64,000 bases of DNA from Aphrocallistes beatrix (Eukaryota > Porifera > Hexactinellida > Sceptrulophora > Aphrocallistidae), in NCBI GenBank assembly GCA_963281255.1, contig OY725488.1, positions 4,859,925 through 4,923,924 on the forward strand, in the 5' to 3' direction. A model generated the notes under the pieces. The model was not told where the DNA came from and did not search any database. It saw only the letters and a program-made list of their open reading frames with translations. The position numbers and the translations under genes were made by a program. Numbering within the stretch: the first letter of the stretch is position 1; each line of letters begins with the position of its first letter. Shown here in pieces: positions 42,446 to 53,758 of the stretch.

Positions 42446-43686
42446 TATAATAATAATAATAATAATATACATTTATATAGCGCAGATTCCATATTAATAT
42501 GTTCAAGTGCGCTGTACAATTCAATAAAAGTAGGTGTGTGTTATGTATGTATGTGTATGTATGCGTATGTATGTGTATGTATGCTTGTAAGGTATGTATA
42601 TGCATTGAAATTAATTTAAGTGGATGTGTCGTGCGCGATACGGAAAAGATGAGTTTTCAAGAGTTTTTTGAAGAGAAGAAGTGAGGGGGCATTCCGAATG
42701 CTCGGAGGCAGAAGATTCCACTCAACAGGCGCAGCTAAAGTGAATGCACGATCACCCAGAGTTTTGGAAGATTTGATAGTAGGATGCTCAAGGAGGATGG
42801 CGTTGGATGATCGTAGAGTACGATTGGATGACTTAACCTGTATGAGCTGGATGATATAGTCCGGAGCAAGAGAATGGATGGCTTTGTATGTTATGAGGAG
42901 GATTTTAAAGAGGATACGATGTTTAACAGGCAGCCAGTGGAGGTTAATAAGAAGAGGAGATGACGAAAAGGTACGAGAGACATTGTAGATAAGTCTGGCT
43001 GCACTGTTCTGGACTCGCTGGAGTCGAGCTAAGAGGGATGAGGGGCAACCATACAAGAGACTGTTACAATAATCAAGACGAGATGTGATAAGAGAATTGA
43101 CAAGAGTTTCACAGACTTCCCTAGAGAGATACTTTCTAATACGCCGGATGTTATAGATGTAATAGAAGCAGGAGGAGGCAACTTTGCTGACCTGAGTAGA
43201 CATTGAGAGGGTATTGTCGAGCCAAGTTCCAAGATTCCGTACTTCTTTGGAAGAAGAGATTCTCGACTCACCAACAGAGATGCTATCAGTTTGAACCTTA
43301 GATAGTTGTTGACGAGTCCCTATTATAAGGAACTCAGTCTTGGTGTCATTGATAAGCAACTTGTTGGTGAGGAGCCAGGAACGGATCGCGGAGATGCAAG
43401 ATTGGATGGCGGAAAAAGCAGATTCTTCAGAAGAGATGGAACCGGGTTTAAAAGAAAGATAGACCTGAGTATCGTCGGCATAGCAGTGCATGTCGGGGAG
43501 GTGGGACCTAATGAGGTCGAATAGAGGACTAGTATAGAGGCTAAAGAGAAGCGGACCAAGACAAGAACCCTGAGGAACTCCGTGTTGGACCGGGATATTG
43601 GAGGAATTAGAACCCTTAATCGAGACGAATTGAGTCCTACCAGAGAGGTAAGATAGACGGCCATGATTAAGTATGCTTAATATCAC
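42446..43686 (-). pseudogene. L2/CR1-type LINE, 5' truncated reverse transcriptase
   Basis: 356 codons on the minus strand are open from 43686 to 42616 without an ATG. Motifs in order: [26 protein letters not shown] (~43560) and [12 protein letters not shown] (catalytic YADD, ~43470). A C-terminal [14 protein letters not shown]...[12 protein letters not shown] segment follows. The endonuclease and the first RT motifs are missing. The 3' untranslated region ends GCGCTATATAAATGTATA then (ATT)n, the tail typical of L2-like LINEs. The retained part is free of stops. Confidence 0.9.
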
Positions 43687-44907
43687 ATAGAGTCATAGAA
43701 CACCCTGATCCACTTGGCACTGCTCATTTAAAATGATGCATTTGATAGATATAGCATAGAAAAGGATAACGGACATAATATAATTTCTCTTATGATAGTC
43801 TGGTGGCTTAAGAGCAATTTTTTGGTGAAATGTTAAAAAGTGGATAAAAGCGTGAAAATTGACACACTTATACTTTTGAACAACTTTAGGATGGAACCAC
43901 TAAATAATCTAACATTCTGGCAAGATGGCGGCTTTAAATATTGATGACGTCATCAAAAAATAATCAAGACTGTAGGCATTTAAGACTCTCACAGAGGCAT
44001 GGAAATTGACACATCTATACTTTCCAGCTGCTTAAACAACTTTAGGATGGAAAACACATACGTGTATATTATTTTCACTAATACTTTCATAATATTTTCA
44101 CTTTCCGGAAATATAATTGCTCCGCCAATAGTCGCCGGTTTTGTAAATACATAATAGCAAATCCTAATGCAGTCAATTCAACTTTTTATTGTTATATTCG
44201 TACTCAGCATAATTTCAAGTCTATTGATAGACATATTGACCACATTCAGAGGAATTTTATTTTGTAATTCCCCCTCAACGGTAGGAATTTGAAAACATTC
44301 CGATCTCCAAACTTTCCGGATCCATATTGAGTAACCCTTTGTTTTTCTCGGCCATGTACACTGAGTTCGAATTTGCTAATATATACACTCTAAATATCGA
44401 TTTTGGAAAACAACAACATGTAGTTTGGCATTTCAGTCAATTAATACAAAAGTCTATTTAAAATGATAATTCATCTCTTTTACATAAATGAAATCAAATA
44501 AATTAGAAAGTGTAAACTTTCCCTAAGTTAGGGGAGGGTGCTCCCCCCACTCCTAATAGGTGTGAGATGGGATCACCCCCACTTTTCAGAAGCAGATGGT
44601 CCAACCTTGGACAATACCTAGTCAGGATTTTTGATCGTATCGCCGACAGCCGAGGGAAAAACTTGAATATACTTGAGCATCCGGGGGTATGTTCCTCTCC
44701 GGAAATGTTTTCGACCTGGAGGCCCTGAAGCACCATTCCCGGCAGAGGATTCTCAGATAAATATTTATGTCGAAATGTTTGGCAAATTGATTGCCATTTC
44801 AGTTTGTTTCTCATTAAAAAAATCATAGTAATAAATCGTCGTTATTCCACTGATATATTCACTTAAGCGTATTAAAACTCAAATAAGGTTAGTATCTACA
44901 GTACTTA
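43687..44907. other. No gene recognised (1.2 kb)
   Basis: Two related ~85-bp segments (43850-43915, 43990-44055) share AAATTGACACA, TATACTTT and AACAACTTTAGGATGGAA. The open frame on the minus strand near 44503-44826 has no family likeness. Confidence 0.45.
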
Positions 44908-45661
44908 GGGCATTCAATATGTTCCAGGCCCAACTTTATAATTCGAAAGGCAACTGAAACAATGTATTTTAAATTCTTTTATTGTATTCGTTAGAGGATT
45001 ATCTTTCTACTGGCAATTTGATTTGCTGGTATAATATAATTATTGTGGTTAGACACACGATTTATATACCCGGTTTACGGTCCTTGTACTTATGGAAAGT
45101 TTTAGCTTAATATTTGATGTATTTCAGTCCTGAACAAACTTAGATTAAAACTAATCTCTCCATTGAATTCTGCAAATCAAATAACATAGAGATTGACTTC
45201 TTTGAACTCTTCTAATTTTAAGCTGGGGGAATAATGTGTTTTTTGCAATTCACTGACACTTTTGTCCCACTTTTAAGTGGAAAAAAATTGGGAAAAATCC
45301 ACCATAATTAGTATAGCATATTTTTATCACAAAATATTCAACTGAACATCTCCCGTTTGCATCTTCTCCATGCCTTCTTGATTATTTTACATTTCAACGA
45401 TATTATTTACCAATTTTGAGGAATTTTATCCATACAAATTGTTTTCCAGTCTTTTTCAATGGCAAAATTGAAATTTTTCATAAGGACCGTAAGCCGAGTC
45501 TATAATCGTGTGTGCTAACCACAGTAATTATATTAATAACAAAACAACCAACATAGCAGTCGAAGCATAATCCTGCAACGAATTCATTAAACGAATTGAA
45601 AATACTTTGTCTTTGTTACCTTTTGAAATATAAAGTTGGGCCTGGAACATTTTGAACGCCC
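44908..45661. mobile_element. TA-target MITE, family GGGCATTC, copy 2
   Basis: 754 bp, ends GGGCATTCAATATGTTCC and GAACGCCC, with TA at 44906-44907 and 45662-45663. The interior is clearly related to 29805-30543 over its full length. Confidence 0.85.
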
Positions 45662-45677
45662 TAAGTACTATTGAGAT

Positions 45678-46055
45678 CATAGGCGCCAAGTGTGGGTACC
45701 TTTGGGGGTTGGCGGCCCCACTCAGGTTTGGAGCCTGTGAGGGGCCGTGGTGCTGGACAATGGAGCAGTGGAGGAAGCTGTAGTATGGCAGGACTCCACA
45801 GAAACTTAGGGGCTACAACTAAACCCCAAAATGATGTTAATTGAGTCTAAATATATATCCCAATTACGTACATTTTTTTTCGACTATAGTCCGAGATTTT
45901 CTTTTCCCTAGGTAACAACAATAGCTGTATATCGATATTTGAGCATCTAAGATTTAAAAGATTTTCTGGGGGGCAAGCCCTCCAGATTCCCCCTTACCGT
46001 TGCTCGCTCTTGGCCCCCCTGCTTTTGTTCTATTTACCAAAACTTGGCGCCTATG
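45678..46055. mobile_element. hAT-type MITE, CATAGGCG family, copy 2
   Basis: 378 bp, ends CATAGGCGCCAAGT and ACTTGGCGCCTATG, with the exact 8-bp duplication ATTGAGAT at 45670-45677 and 46056-46063. It is inserted just outside the GGGCATTC element. Confidence 0.9.
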
Positions 46056-46063
46056 ATTGAGAT

Positions 46064-46720
46064 CATTGAATTCACTAGTCTTAGTTTACAAGTTTACCAC
46101 AGTTCAATATTTAAAGACTATCGCGCACTATATATTAATGGAATTCGACTATACATGCAAAATCGGAGTTTTCCCATCCGACCGAAGTTGTATCGGGATT
46201 AGGGGTTTAGGCAAAATCGGGAAGTTTGGACATTCTGCAGAATGGTAGATTGTATAAAGTTGGAAGATATCCCGGGGGGGCAGGGGGGTCAACTACCCCC
46301 AATACTATTTATACTAATTAAATGTGCTCGACAGAATGTAAATTTGGTGGCGCGATCTAACTAAACACGAGAAATCAAATGATGATACAAGTAGTAATTT
46401 TACGAATTATACTGAACAATTGTAATATCTCATTATATTATAATATATCACTTTAACTCTATCTCCTAGTATTATGAATTCACCGATATGATTCTTTCAG
46501 TTCTAACTCCGGTACAGACAACATTTTGAAAATTTGAACACTCGAGCAAAATATTTTTCAGTAATTTCAAATTAATATTTTTAAAATTCTTTCCATTCGT
46601 AATATCGAAAAGTTGTTTGTTGTTGAGTTATTCATCGTCGAAATATATCAAAAACGGTTGAGTTTTCGTTTCAATGTTGAATTTATGAAAAGTTATCCCG
46701 CTTATAAGTATTAAAAAATA
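46064..46720. other. No recognised gene
   Basis: Contains a short GC-rich run CCCGGGGGGGCAGGGGGGTC near 46270 that may be a transposon scrap. The rest is AT-rich. Confidence 0.4.
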
Positions 46721-46723
46721 TAT

Positions 46724-47216
46724 ACACTCGAACCTCTCTTATCCGGGCAGTGCCGGACCGGAGGGTGCCCGGATATCGAAGGTCCGGATAAGAGAGGTGC
46801 CCGTAACTCAGAAATCAACTTGAATAGCAGTTTATAGTGTTAAAACTGTCAATTTGTATAATGGGTGAGTTTAAACAATATCTAGTGCCCGGAACTTAGA
46901 GGTTATCAAAATTTGAGTTCCGGATAAGAGAGGTGATTGTAAAATAGATATTCTATAAAGGAAAAGAAACTATTCCATTGCGATTGATTAATACATTTTA
47001 AGCAGTATTTACCCCTGAATATATTAGATGTCGCAATTATCTTCTAAATTCATTATCAAAGTTCATTAAATAATATTACATGGTAATGATTGCTGGAATT
47101 GTGGTTAATAATTGACTTGAAAATAGGACAATGCATATTGACTAAATGTCGAAAGGGCTGCCCGGTTGAGAGAGGTGCCCGGATATCGGAGGTCCGGATA
47201 AGAGAGGTTCGAGTGT
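46724..47216. mobile_element. pogo-like MITE, family ACACTCGAACC, copy 2
   Basis: 493 bp, ends ACACTCGAACCTCTCTTATC and inverse, within TA-rich flanks. It matches 377-870 end to end in reverse orientation, with intact ends here and one end partly altered there. Confidence 0.88.
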
Positions 47217-47249
47217 ATATAAATCCCACAAATCCCAATAGTATTAAGT

Positions 47250-47915
47250 GCATCGTAATATTAAATAGCTTACAAAGATCCTTATTCAACAATATATAGC
47301 AGTTCTTTACTTTATAATATGGTATATCAAAATCTCTCACACCATTCATCTTCAAACGTGTGAAAAACCTGTCAACATGACTGGTGCCCTAAAAAAGACC
47401 ACATCCGATAATATTCGCCGGAAATACATATCTATAACTTCTATTTTATGCTAGATAATTATTTTAATGCTGAATTCGTGTCCAGTATTGAATCTCAAGC
47501 GATTTTATATATATATTGACAATCTTGGGAGAATTTTTAGCTGAGTGTTCCTAGCAGCGGAAAGGTAAGTGAAAAATTCCTTTCCGTTGCCAGGTACGGA
47601 CAAACAAAAAAATCTCCAAATATGGTCAATATATAGACTAAATCGCTGAACATTCTGTGCTGGACTCGAATTCAGCATAAAATCACGATCAGGCATGCCT
47701 AAAAGAAGTTATAGATATGGGACATTACATTTCAAAAATGTGTCCTTTAGAGCGATACCAGGTGGTACAACTGGTTCGAAGTGGAAAATATATTACCATT
47801 GGAGTTATAAAGATCGATATTAATGTTTAGAACCCCTACAGGGATCTAAAAATGAAAAAGCGAGTTTGGCAAATTTCAGATAAAAATATTTTCCCAAGGA
47901 CAATACCAACCTTAA
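47250..47915. mobile_element. Diverged copy of the TTAAGGTTGG palindromic family
   Basis: Shares order with 51267-52483 (CATCTTCAAACGTGTGAAAA, the ~230-bp palindrome at 47463-47692, TACCAGGTGGTACAA) and ends ACCAACCTTAA. More decayed than the copies after 51 kb. Confidence 0.65.
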
Positions 47916-47971
47916 TACTAACGATAGTGTACTTTACAGGGTGTTCAATAAGTTCGTGGAATTTTAGCATA

Positions 47972-49300
47972 CAGGGTGTCAGATAATTATTTTCAAATTT
48001 TAATTTGATTATATGCGAAGAAGTAGATGATGCAGGCATATATCAATCATTTTATGTGTTCATTTATGATAATATATTAATAATCAATTTTATAACCATC
48101 TCCATCTATTAAGAGACGGCATCTTTTAGGCATAGAAGACCAGTAAGGCTCTAGGAATACAGGATCGATATTGCTCCAAATGTGTCATTAAGCTCACTTT
48201 TAAGGGCCGAAATGTTCTTTGGACTGCGTTTGGACAGTTCGTACTTGATCCAACCAAAGAGAATTTCTATTGGATTAACATCTGGACTTTGGCTTGGCCA
48301 ATCTAACCTCCTATTAGGCATATTTTCGTTCATCCAAGCCTTTGTTGCCTTCGAGGTGTGCTTTGGATCGTTGTCCATAACCAAAACCCACTCTTTATTG
48401 TGAAATACTTTTGCTTGTGCTAATAAATGAACCTCCAATATCTTTGTAAATAGGGACGAGTCAAGATTTTGAGTGAATATGCATAAAGGAAATGTTCCTA
48501 CGGACGAAAATGCAGCCCAGATGTGTATTTTCTGTGTATGTTTGCAAGTGGGTTGCAGGCGAATTTGACCTTTTTTGGTCCACATTCTGACACGACCTCT
48601 TGATAGCCATATAGAAGCTTCATCAGCAAAAATTGAGTGTTCCCATCTTCTTGACATATTGCACTTAGCCCATTCTACCCTATAAAGGTGATTCTTTTCG
48701 CTTAACATCGGAATTTTTACTGGATAGGGCTTCGAGTACTCAAGGTTACGAAGACATCTGTGTACTGTATCTCGAGAGATAATCACTGGTGATTTTGATG
48801 TCAATGTTCGTATAGAGGTAGTAGGATTCAAGCTGATGGATTTCGCGACAAATTTCTTTATTTGAGGAATAAGTTTAGAGGGTCTACCTGCGCCTTTCTT
48901 GTATTTAATCCCAACTCCTGATTTAATGCTAGAATTTACATAGTAAACAGTCCTGGTAGACACACCTACAAGTCGACTAATTTCTTCAATCGAGTGCTTT
49001 TTACCATCTAATAAGATATGAATGCGCTTTGATAGTTGAGATATAATAGAACAAATTATCTAGCAAATAATTGTAAAAATATCAATAAATAAAAATCAAT
49101 AAAAAAAGTCGCGTCATCATGATGACGTAACGATTTTCAACCTAAAAATCAAATTGTCCACTTAAATGAATGATTTTAAATTTAGTCAAAGCCTACTTAG
49201 GTTCATTTCCACCAGCAAAATGCAGCTAGTCATAGTTGCTCTAGGTTTTGAAACCATGAATGATAAAACAATGTTTTGAAAATAATTATCTGACACCCTG
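47972..49300 (-). mobile_element. Tc1-like element, full length
   Basis: 1329 bp, ends CAGGGTGTCAGATAATTATT and inverse, with TA at 47970-47971 and 49301-49302. The length is typical of Tc1 elements. Encodes one transposase on the minus strand. Confidence 0.92.
48151..49050 (-). CDS. Tc1-like DD34E transposase, start codon lost
   Basis: Open from about 49050 to 48151 (~300 codons). An N-terminal helix-turn-helix (HSIEEISRLVGVSTRTVYYV) is followed by a GRPSKL-type linker and a second DNA-binding region. The catalytic residues are all present: IFADEASIWL (~48625), VLVMDNDPKHT (~48375) and SPDVNPIEILFGW (~48280). No ATG lies between the upstream stop (~49053) and the first helix-turn-helix, so the original start is mutated or upstream of the stop. 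Otherwise the frame is free of stops. The protein would cut and paste its own element at TA sites. Confidence 0.85.
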   Translation of the reverse strand, partial: SIISQLSKRIHILLDGKKHSIEEISRLVGVSTRTVYYVNSSIKSGVGIKYKKGAGRPSKLIPQIKKFVAKSISLNPTTSIRTLTSKSPVIISRDTVHRCLRNLEYSKPYPVKIPMLSEKNHLYRVEWAKCNMSRRWEHSIFADEASIWLSRGRVRMWTKKGQIRLQPTCKHTQKIHIWAAFSSVGTFPLCIFTQNLDSSLFTKILEVHLLAQAKVFHNKEWVLVMDNDPKHTSKATKAWMNENMPNRRLDWPSQSPDVNPIEILFGWIKYELSKRSPKNISALKSELNDTFGAISILYS

Positions 49301-49340
49301 TATATGTAACTAGTATAGTCATTGTTAATTTTTAATTTTC

Positions 49341-49896
49341 AACATAATTCCCTTTTAGTTCAATACATTTAAGCCATCTATATTTAAGTTTCTCTATTCC
49401 ATGATGAGAATTTTTTGTCTTTGAGTGTCCAACCAGTCTTCAAAACACGATTCCAAGGCATCTTCTTCGTCAAAACTCTTTCCACGTAGTGCTTGCTTAG
49501 CAATAGGAAATAGATAAAAGTCACTGGGAGAAAAAAAAGTATCCACTTTGCTTTGAATTTCTTGAACCCAAGTTGGCCATGAATAATTGAGCGAATAGTC
49601 CCAATAGATAAATCTACTCTATTCGCAATATTTCTTATCGATATGCAGTGATCCTTCTCTATCATATCAGTAATAGAGTGGATCGTGTCTGGATGGTGTG
49701 AAAATTGGGGTCTTCCTGATCGAGGGTCATCTGTTATGCTTTGTCTTCCAAGTTTGAATTCAGCATGCCATTTTGCAACCATAGATTGACTTGGGGTATT
49801 GTCATTGAGAACCTCTTTCATCTCTTTAAAAGTTTCTAATCCTTTTTTACAGAGGAATTTAATGACTACCCGATGCATTAAATTCTCAAAATTCAT
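49341..49896 (-). pseudogene. Mariner transposase with catalytic core deleted
   Basis: ATG at 49896. The N-terminal DNA-binding part is good (RVVIKFLCKKG, SMVAKWHAEFKLGRQSITDD, PRSGRPQ, second helix-turn-helix RNIANRVDLSIGTIRSI). It then jumps at GFKKFKAKW to the C-terminal FYLFPIAKQALRGK, DALESCFEDWL and RWLKCIELKG segments in shifted frames. The whole DD34D core between is gone. The product could bind mariner ends but not cut. Confidence 0.85.
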
Positions 49897-50148
49897 TTTT
49901 TTCTCAAACAACACAAAGGAAGATATGATTATTGATCAGAATATCGTTGCTAGAAATACTAAAAAAAAAGAAACAAAGTAAATACACAAATATATGATTA
50001 AAGTATCCTAAGCTAAAGATAACCTCTATTAGTATTCTAAATACTATTTTCCACGAACTTATTGAACCTGTACATTCGTTAATAATATGTTCCGAGTATT
50101 TCAGAAACATTCACTCAATTCAATGGGGAAGCTATATAAATTTCGGAT

Positions 50149-50552
50149 CCATGCCTTTGGCTATGGCTCCGCTAGGTTCTGACCTCAGAAGAAAATGTCG
50201 ACTCAACATGGAATTATGACGTCATTGTCACTTTTTTTAATAATTAGAAATTTCAGTTTTTCGACCAAATTTCAGCCATTTTAGGTGTTAGAAGGCTGAA
50301 AATGAATGTGTATATTAATGTATCTCAAATATGATACAACTCTGATAAAAATGATGACTCATCAGTCTGTAATGATTTCATTATTTAGCATCAAAATAGA
50401 AAAATTGACAAATGTAACGATCTTTTATTTAGAATTTAGAGATGTTATTTACCTTACACTAAATCAATCTGCCTAGGCGCCCAAAGTGCCACCCCGGTGG
50501 ACATAAATTGTCCCCGCTCGCCGCGCATCGCAAGCATGCGAAGCGCACTTTT
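50149..50552 (+). mobile_element. CBU copy 13 (forward), head truncated
   Basis: Begins inside the head (TTGGCTATGGCTCCGCTAGG) and keeps TGACGTCA once. The second CRE is mutated (TGATTTCATTA). Ends in tail GCATGCGAAGCGCACTTTTA next to the ankyrin exon. Confidence 0.75.
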
Positions 50553-50624
50553 AACTACTGGAAAATAAAGAAAATTCAAAATTATTACCAAGTATATTTA
50601 TAGAATGACTAGGTTTTAAATTAC

Positions 50625-50937
50625 CTAGTACATAAATGTGGGTTTGATCCGAAGTTAAGTAGTATCTGAATTATTGAGATATTCCCTACTTCACATGCAA
50701 TATGTAAAGGAGTAGTATGATCATATAGCCTACAATTAACATTAGCTCCACGAAGGAGTAGAAGAGAGACACACTCACTGTATCCTCCAGCAACTGCGAG
50801 GTGAAGTGCAGATTTATCTCCAAATTCAAAATCGATATCATTTGGCTGAAATCCTGTGTTCAAACATTCCTTTAATATCTCAATATTTCCGATTGATGCA
50901 GCTTCATGTAGTTCAGTCATTGATACAAATATTGATT
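50625..50937 (-). CDS. Ankyrin-repeat exon, possibly host or captured
   Basis: About 100 codons form three ankyrin repeats: TELHEAASIGNIEILKECL; a KSALHLAVAGGYSECVSLLL unit; TTPLHIACEVGNISIIQILL. The consensus positions (TPLHxA, GxxxxVxxLL) are all kept and there are no stops. The left border ACTAG/GTAATT fits a splice donor and TTCATTTTAG/AATC fits an acceptor (minus strand), so this reads as an internal exon. ATG 50920 is in frame but need not be the start. CBU tails flank it at 50552 and 50980, facing each other. No further exon of this gene was found in the window. Confidence 0.6.
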
Positions 50938-50979
50938 CTAAAATGAAAAACGAAGGGACAATAAATTTTTATAACATAC

Positions 50980-51047
50980 AAGCGCACTTAGCTTGCTTGC
51001 GCTACGCGGCTAGCGGGCACTTTGTGGGCGCCTGGGGTCAAATTGTT
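50980..51047 (-). mobile_element. CBU copy 14 (reverse), tail only
   Basis: CAAGCGCACTTAGCTTGC to GGCGCCTGGGGTCAAATTG, interrupted at a TTAA by the next element. Tail-to-tail with copy 13. Confidence 0.75.
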
Positions 51048-51266
51048 TAAGGTTGGATGGCCTTTCCGATAGGCATTTTGTTTTTTCAAAAATTTGTCAA
51101 AAGACCTTTTTAATCATTTTTAGATCCCTAAAGGGGTTCTAAACATTAATTTCGATTTTTAGAATTTCAATGCTAATATTTCGCAAATTGCCACTTGTAC
51201 CACCTGGTGTCGCCCAAAAATGACACATTTTTGAACCGAAATGTCTCATATCCATAACTTCTTTAA

Positions 51267-52483
51267 GGTTGGTGTTTCCTTCCAGAACTAACTTTAAAAG
51301 TTTCATTATTTTCTCCTGAGATTTTTAGTGGAAACTGTTCTCGATGAGTTATCTGCGAAAATACACTTTTCGGGAGCACAAGAAGTGAGAAGAAAATTTT
51401 TTTTTTCCCAAATGACCTAATTTATAGAGGACATTCAAGGAAACTTCAATGCCTTATGCCTCTTTTACTCAATTATTCTTGCACGAAATGGTTGAATAAA
51501 GAAAATAATAGGAATAGAATTTCCAATTTTAACCCAAATAATTTTTTCTTTCAAATTTCGTTTATACAATATTTAGAGGCAGATTTTCGTCAGGAAAAAT
51601 ATTTTAACTTTTTTCTAAAGTAGAATATCAAAAATATGTCTCTATCATTTTGTTCTACGTGACGTGATCTTTCTAAAACCGTCGAGTTTTTAACCCTACG
51701 ACCTTTGTAACTAGAGATTCCTCCTTTGTAAAATTGATTTTTTAAAGTGCTAAAAACAGGCTACAAAGCCATTTTCTTCGGAAAGGCTTGTTTTCCATTC
51801 GTTTCTACTGTATTTTGATAATAAATAACATCAAAACATCCTAAATCAACTACTTATAGTAGTACTTAACTTCAAAATATGACATATCAAATATTTTCAC
51901 ATCATGACACCTTCAAAAGTGTGAAAAAGTTGACAGTTATCACTGGGGGCCCAAAAATGACCATGTCCGACAGTTTCCGCCGAAATCCCATACCTACTAC
52001 TTTATTTGACTATGCCAGGTCGTTATTTTAATACTGAATTCGTACTCAGCACTAAATTTCCAGCAATTTGATATATATATTGACCATATTTGGAAATATT
52101 TTTGGTTGCCTTTTCCTAGCAACGGTCAGGAATGTTAAAAAATTCCTGGCCGTTGCTAGGCACGGTCAAACAAAAATGTTTCCAAATATGGTCAATATAT
52201 ATATCAAATTGCTGGAAATCTAGTGCTGAGCATGAATTCAGCATTAAAAAGATGATCTGGCACTGTTAAAAGTAGTTATAGCTGTGGTACATTTCGCATT
52301 TAAAATGTGTCGTTTTTGGAGCGACACCAGGTGATACAAGTGGCTCAAAGTAGCGAAATATTGGGGCTGGAATTATAAAAATCGGGATTATTGTTTACAA
52401 CCCCTATAAGCATCTATAATGATAAAAAAGCAATTTGGGCACATTTTTAACAAAAAACAAGTGTCGCATGGGAAACACCAACC
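51267..52483. mobile_element. TTAAGG-family element, complete copy A
   Basis: Flanked by TTAA at 51263-51266 and 52484-52487. Contains the palindrome at 52030-52257. It is inverted relative to copy B (57028-58244) and inserted in an older relative whose flanks match the sequence near 59060-59100. Confidence 0.8.
52030..52257. repeat. ~228-bp palindrome with X-box-like centre (one of six)
   Basis: Arms ATTTCCAGCAATTTGATATA...ATATGG / inverse, with centre CCTAGCAACGGTCAGGAAT facing ATTCCTGGCCGTTGCTAGG. Equivalent palindromes lie at 47463-47692, 52507-52733, 56643-56868, 57262-57488 and 58849-59071. Confidence 0.85.
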
Positions 52484-53276
52484 TTAAACCATGTCAGATC
52501 ATCATTTTAGTGCTAAATTCGTGCTCAGCACTATATTTCCAGCAATTTGATATATATATTGGACACATTTGGAGAAATTATTTGGCTGCGGGTTCCTAGC
52601 AACGGCCTGGAATGTGAAAACATTCCTGGCCGTTGCTATGCACGGACATCCAAAAAATTCTCCAAATATGGTCAATATATATATCAAATTTGCTGGAAAT
52701 TTAGTGCTGAGCAGGAATTTAGCACTAAATGGTGACTTGAAATGGTTCAAAGAAGTTATTGATCTGAGATTCCGCCGGATACTATCGAACGTGGTTATTT
52801 TTGGGTGGCCAGTCATCAATGACTAGTTTTTTACATATTTGATGGTAAAAAATTTACTGCTATAAGTTGTCGAATAAAGATATTTGCATTGTATTCAACA
52901 TTCCAAAGCAGTTAAAACTAATGGAAATTGAAGGACATATATAAATATTTTCTAAATACTATTTTCTGATACTTTTTTTCAGCAATTATAAAGGTGATAA
53001 CTTTTTGTAAATTCAACATAGGGGCAAAAGCTCACGGTTTTTGATAGATCTCGAATAGTAGAACAAAATGAACAGACTTATTTTTGATAAGACAAATAAA
53101 AAGAGAATTATGAAAAGAATAGTGTCAAAATTACTAAACATACAATTCCTCGGGTGTTTTGGTTTGAATTATTAACAATTTTCAAAATTTCCAAAATCTG
53201 TCTGTTCATTAGTTAGATCATCGATTTATAAATGAATTTGAAAATTTTTTTTTCTTTGAGCCACTTGTATCACCTG

Positions 53277-53412
53277 CGGCCGTATTCACTAAGAACTTAA
53301 GATCGATCTTAGTGCTTAAGTCTTAAGTTCGATCTTAAGTCGTATTCACTAAGATTGGTATTCACTAAGATTTAAGTTCGATCTTAAGACCGAACTTAAG
53401 ACCGAACTTTAA
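53277..53412. repeat. Harbinger left subterminal palindrome array
   Basis: Repeats of CTTAAGTTCGATCTTAAG and AAGATCGATCTTAG. It includes a second GTATTCACTAAGATT, so the terminal motif itself is duplicated inward. Confidence 0.85.
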
Positions 53413-53758
53413 GCAACCTAAGGAGGTGTCTTAAGTATTGGAATTGATTCGATTTTCACTAATTACTCCATAAATGTTGTTCAAACTTACTTCTATCGAA
53501 CATTGTATCTACCTTGATTGATATTAGACTTCAAATAGAATTTAAATATTTTTAAAAAATTTCTCTTATTGTGTGTAACATGGCAACATGTATCACATGC
53601 TATAATTCGTGGCAAATTCTTCTTGAGTTTGTATGAATAAACAAACATATTCTTTGATTGTATAATCTTACACTAATTCTAACATGCATAATTATAGAGA
53701 CGGCTTTATATATTGATTTACATGACTGATGATAATTACTTTGATCCTATTTTCCTAT
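53413..53758. other. Harbinger 3' non-coding segment
   Basis: AT-rich spacer between the left array and the end of the SANT-like gene; probably holds its polyadenylation region (several AATAAA-like strings). Nothing else seen. Confidence 0.45.

Larger units (their letters stand above)
47937..50070 (-). mobile_element. Mariner element with a Tc1 nested inside
   Basis: Ends CAGGGTGTTCAATAAGTTCG and GAACTTATTGAACCTG, with TA at 47935-47936 and 50071-50072. Without the Tc1 (47972-49300) it is only ~800 bp, so it is an internally deleted mariner. Confidence 0.88.

Noticed and set aside
44503..44826. 107-codon minus-strand frame
   Set aside because: No domain or family likeness, Pro/Ser-rich low-complexity end; not supported as a gene.
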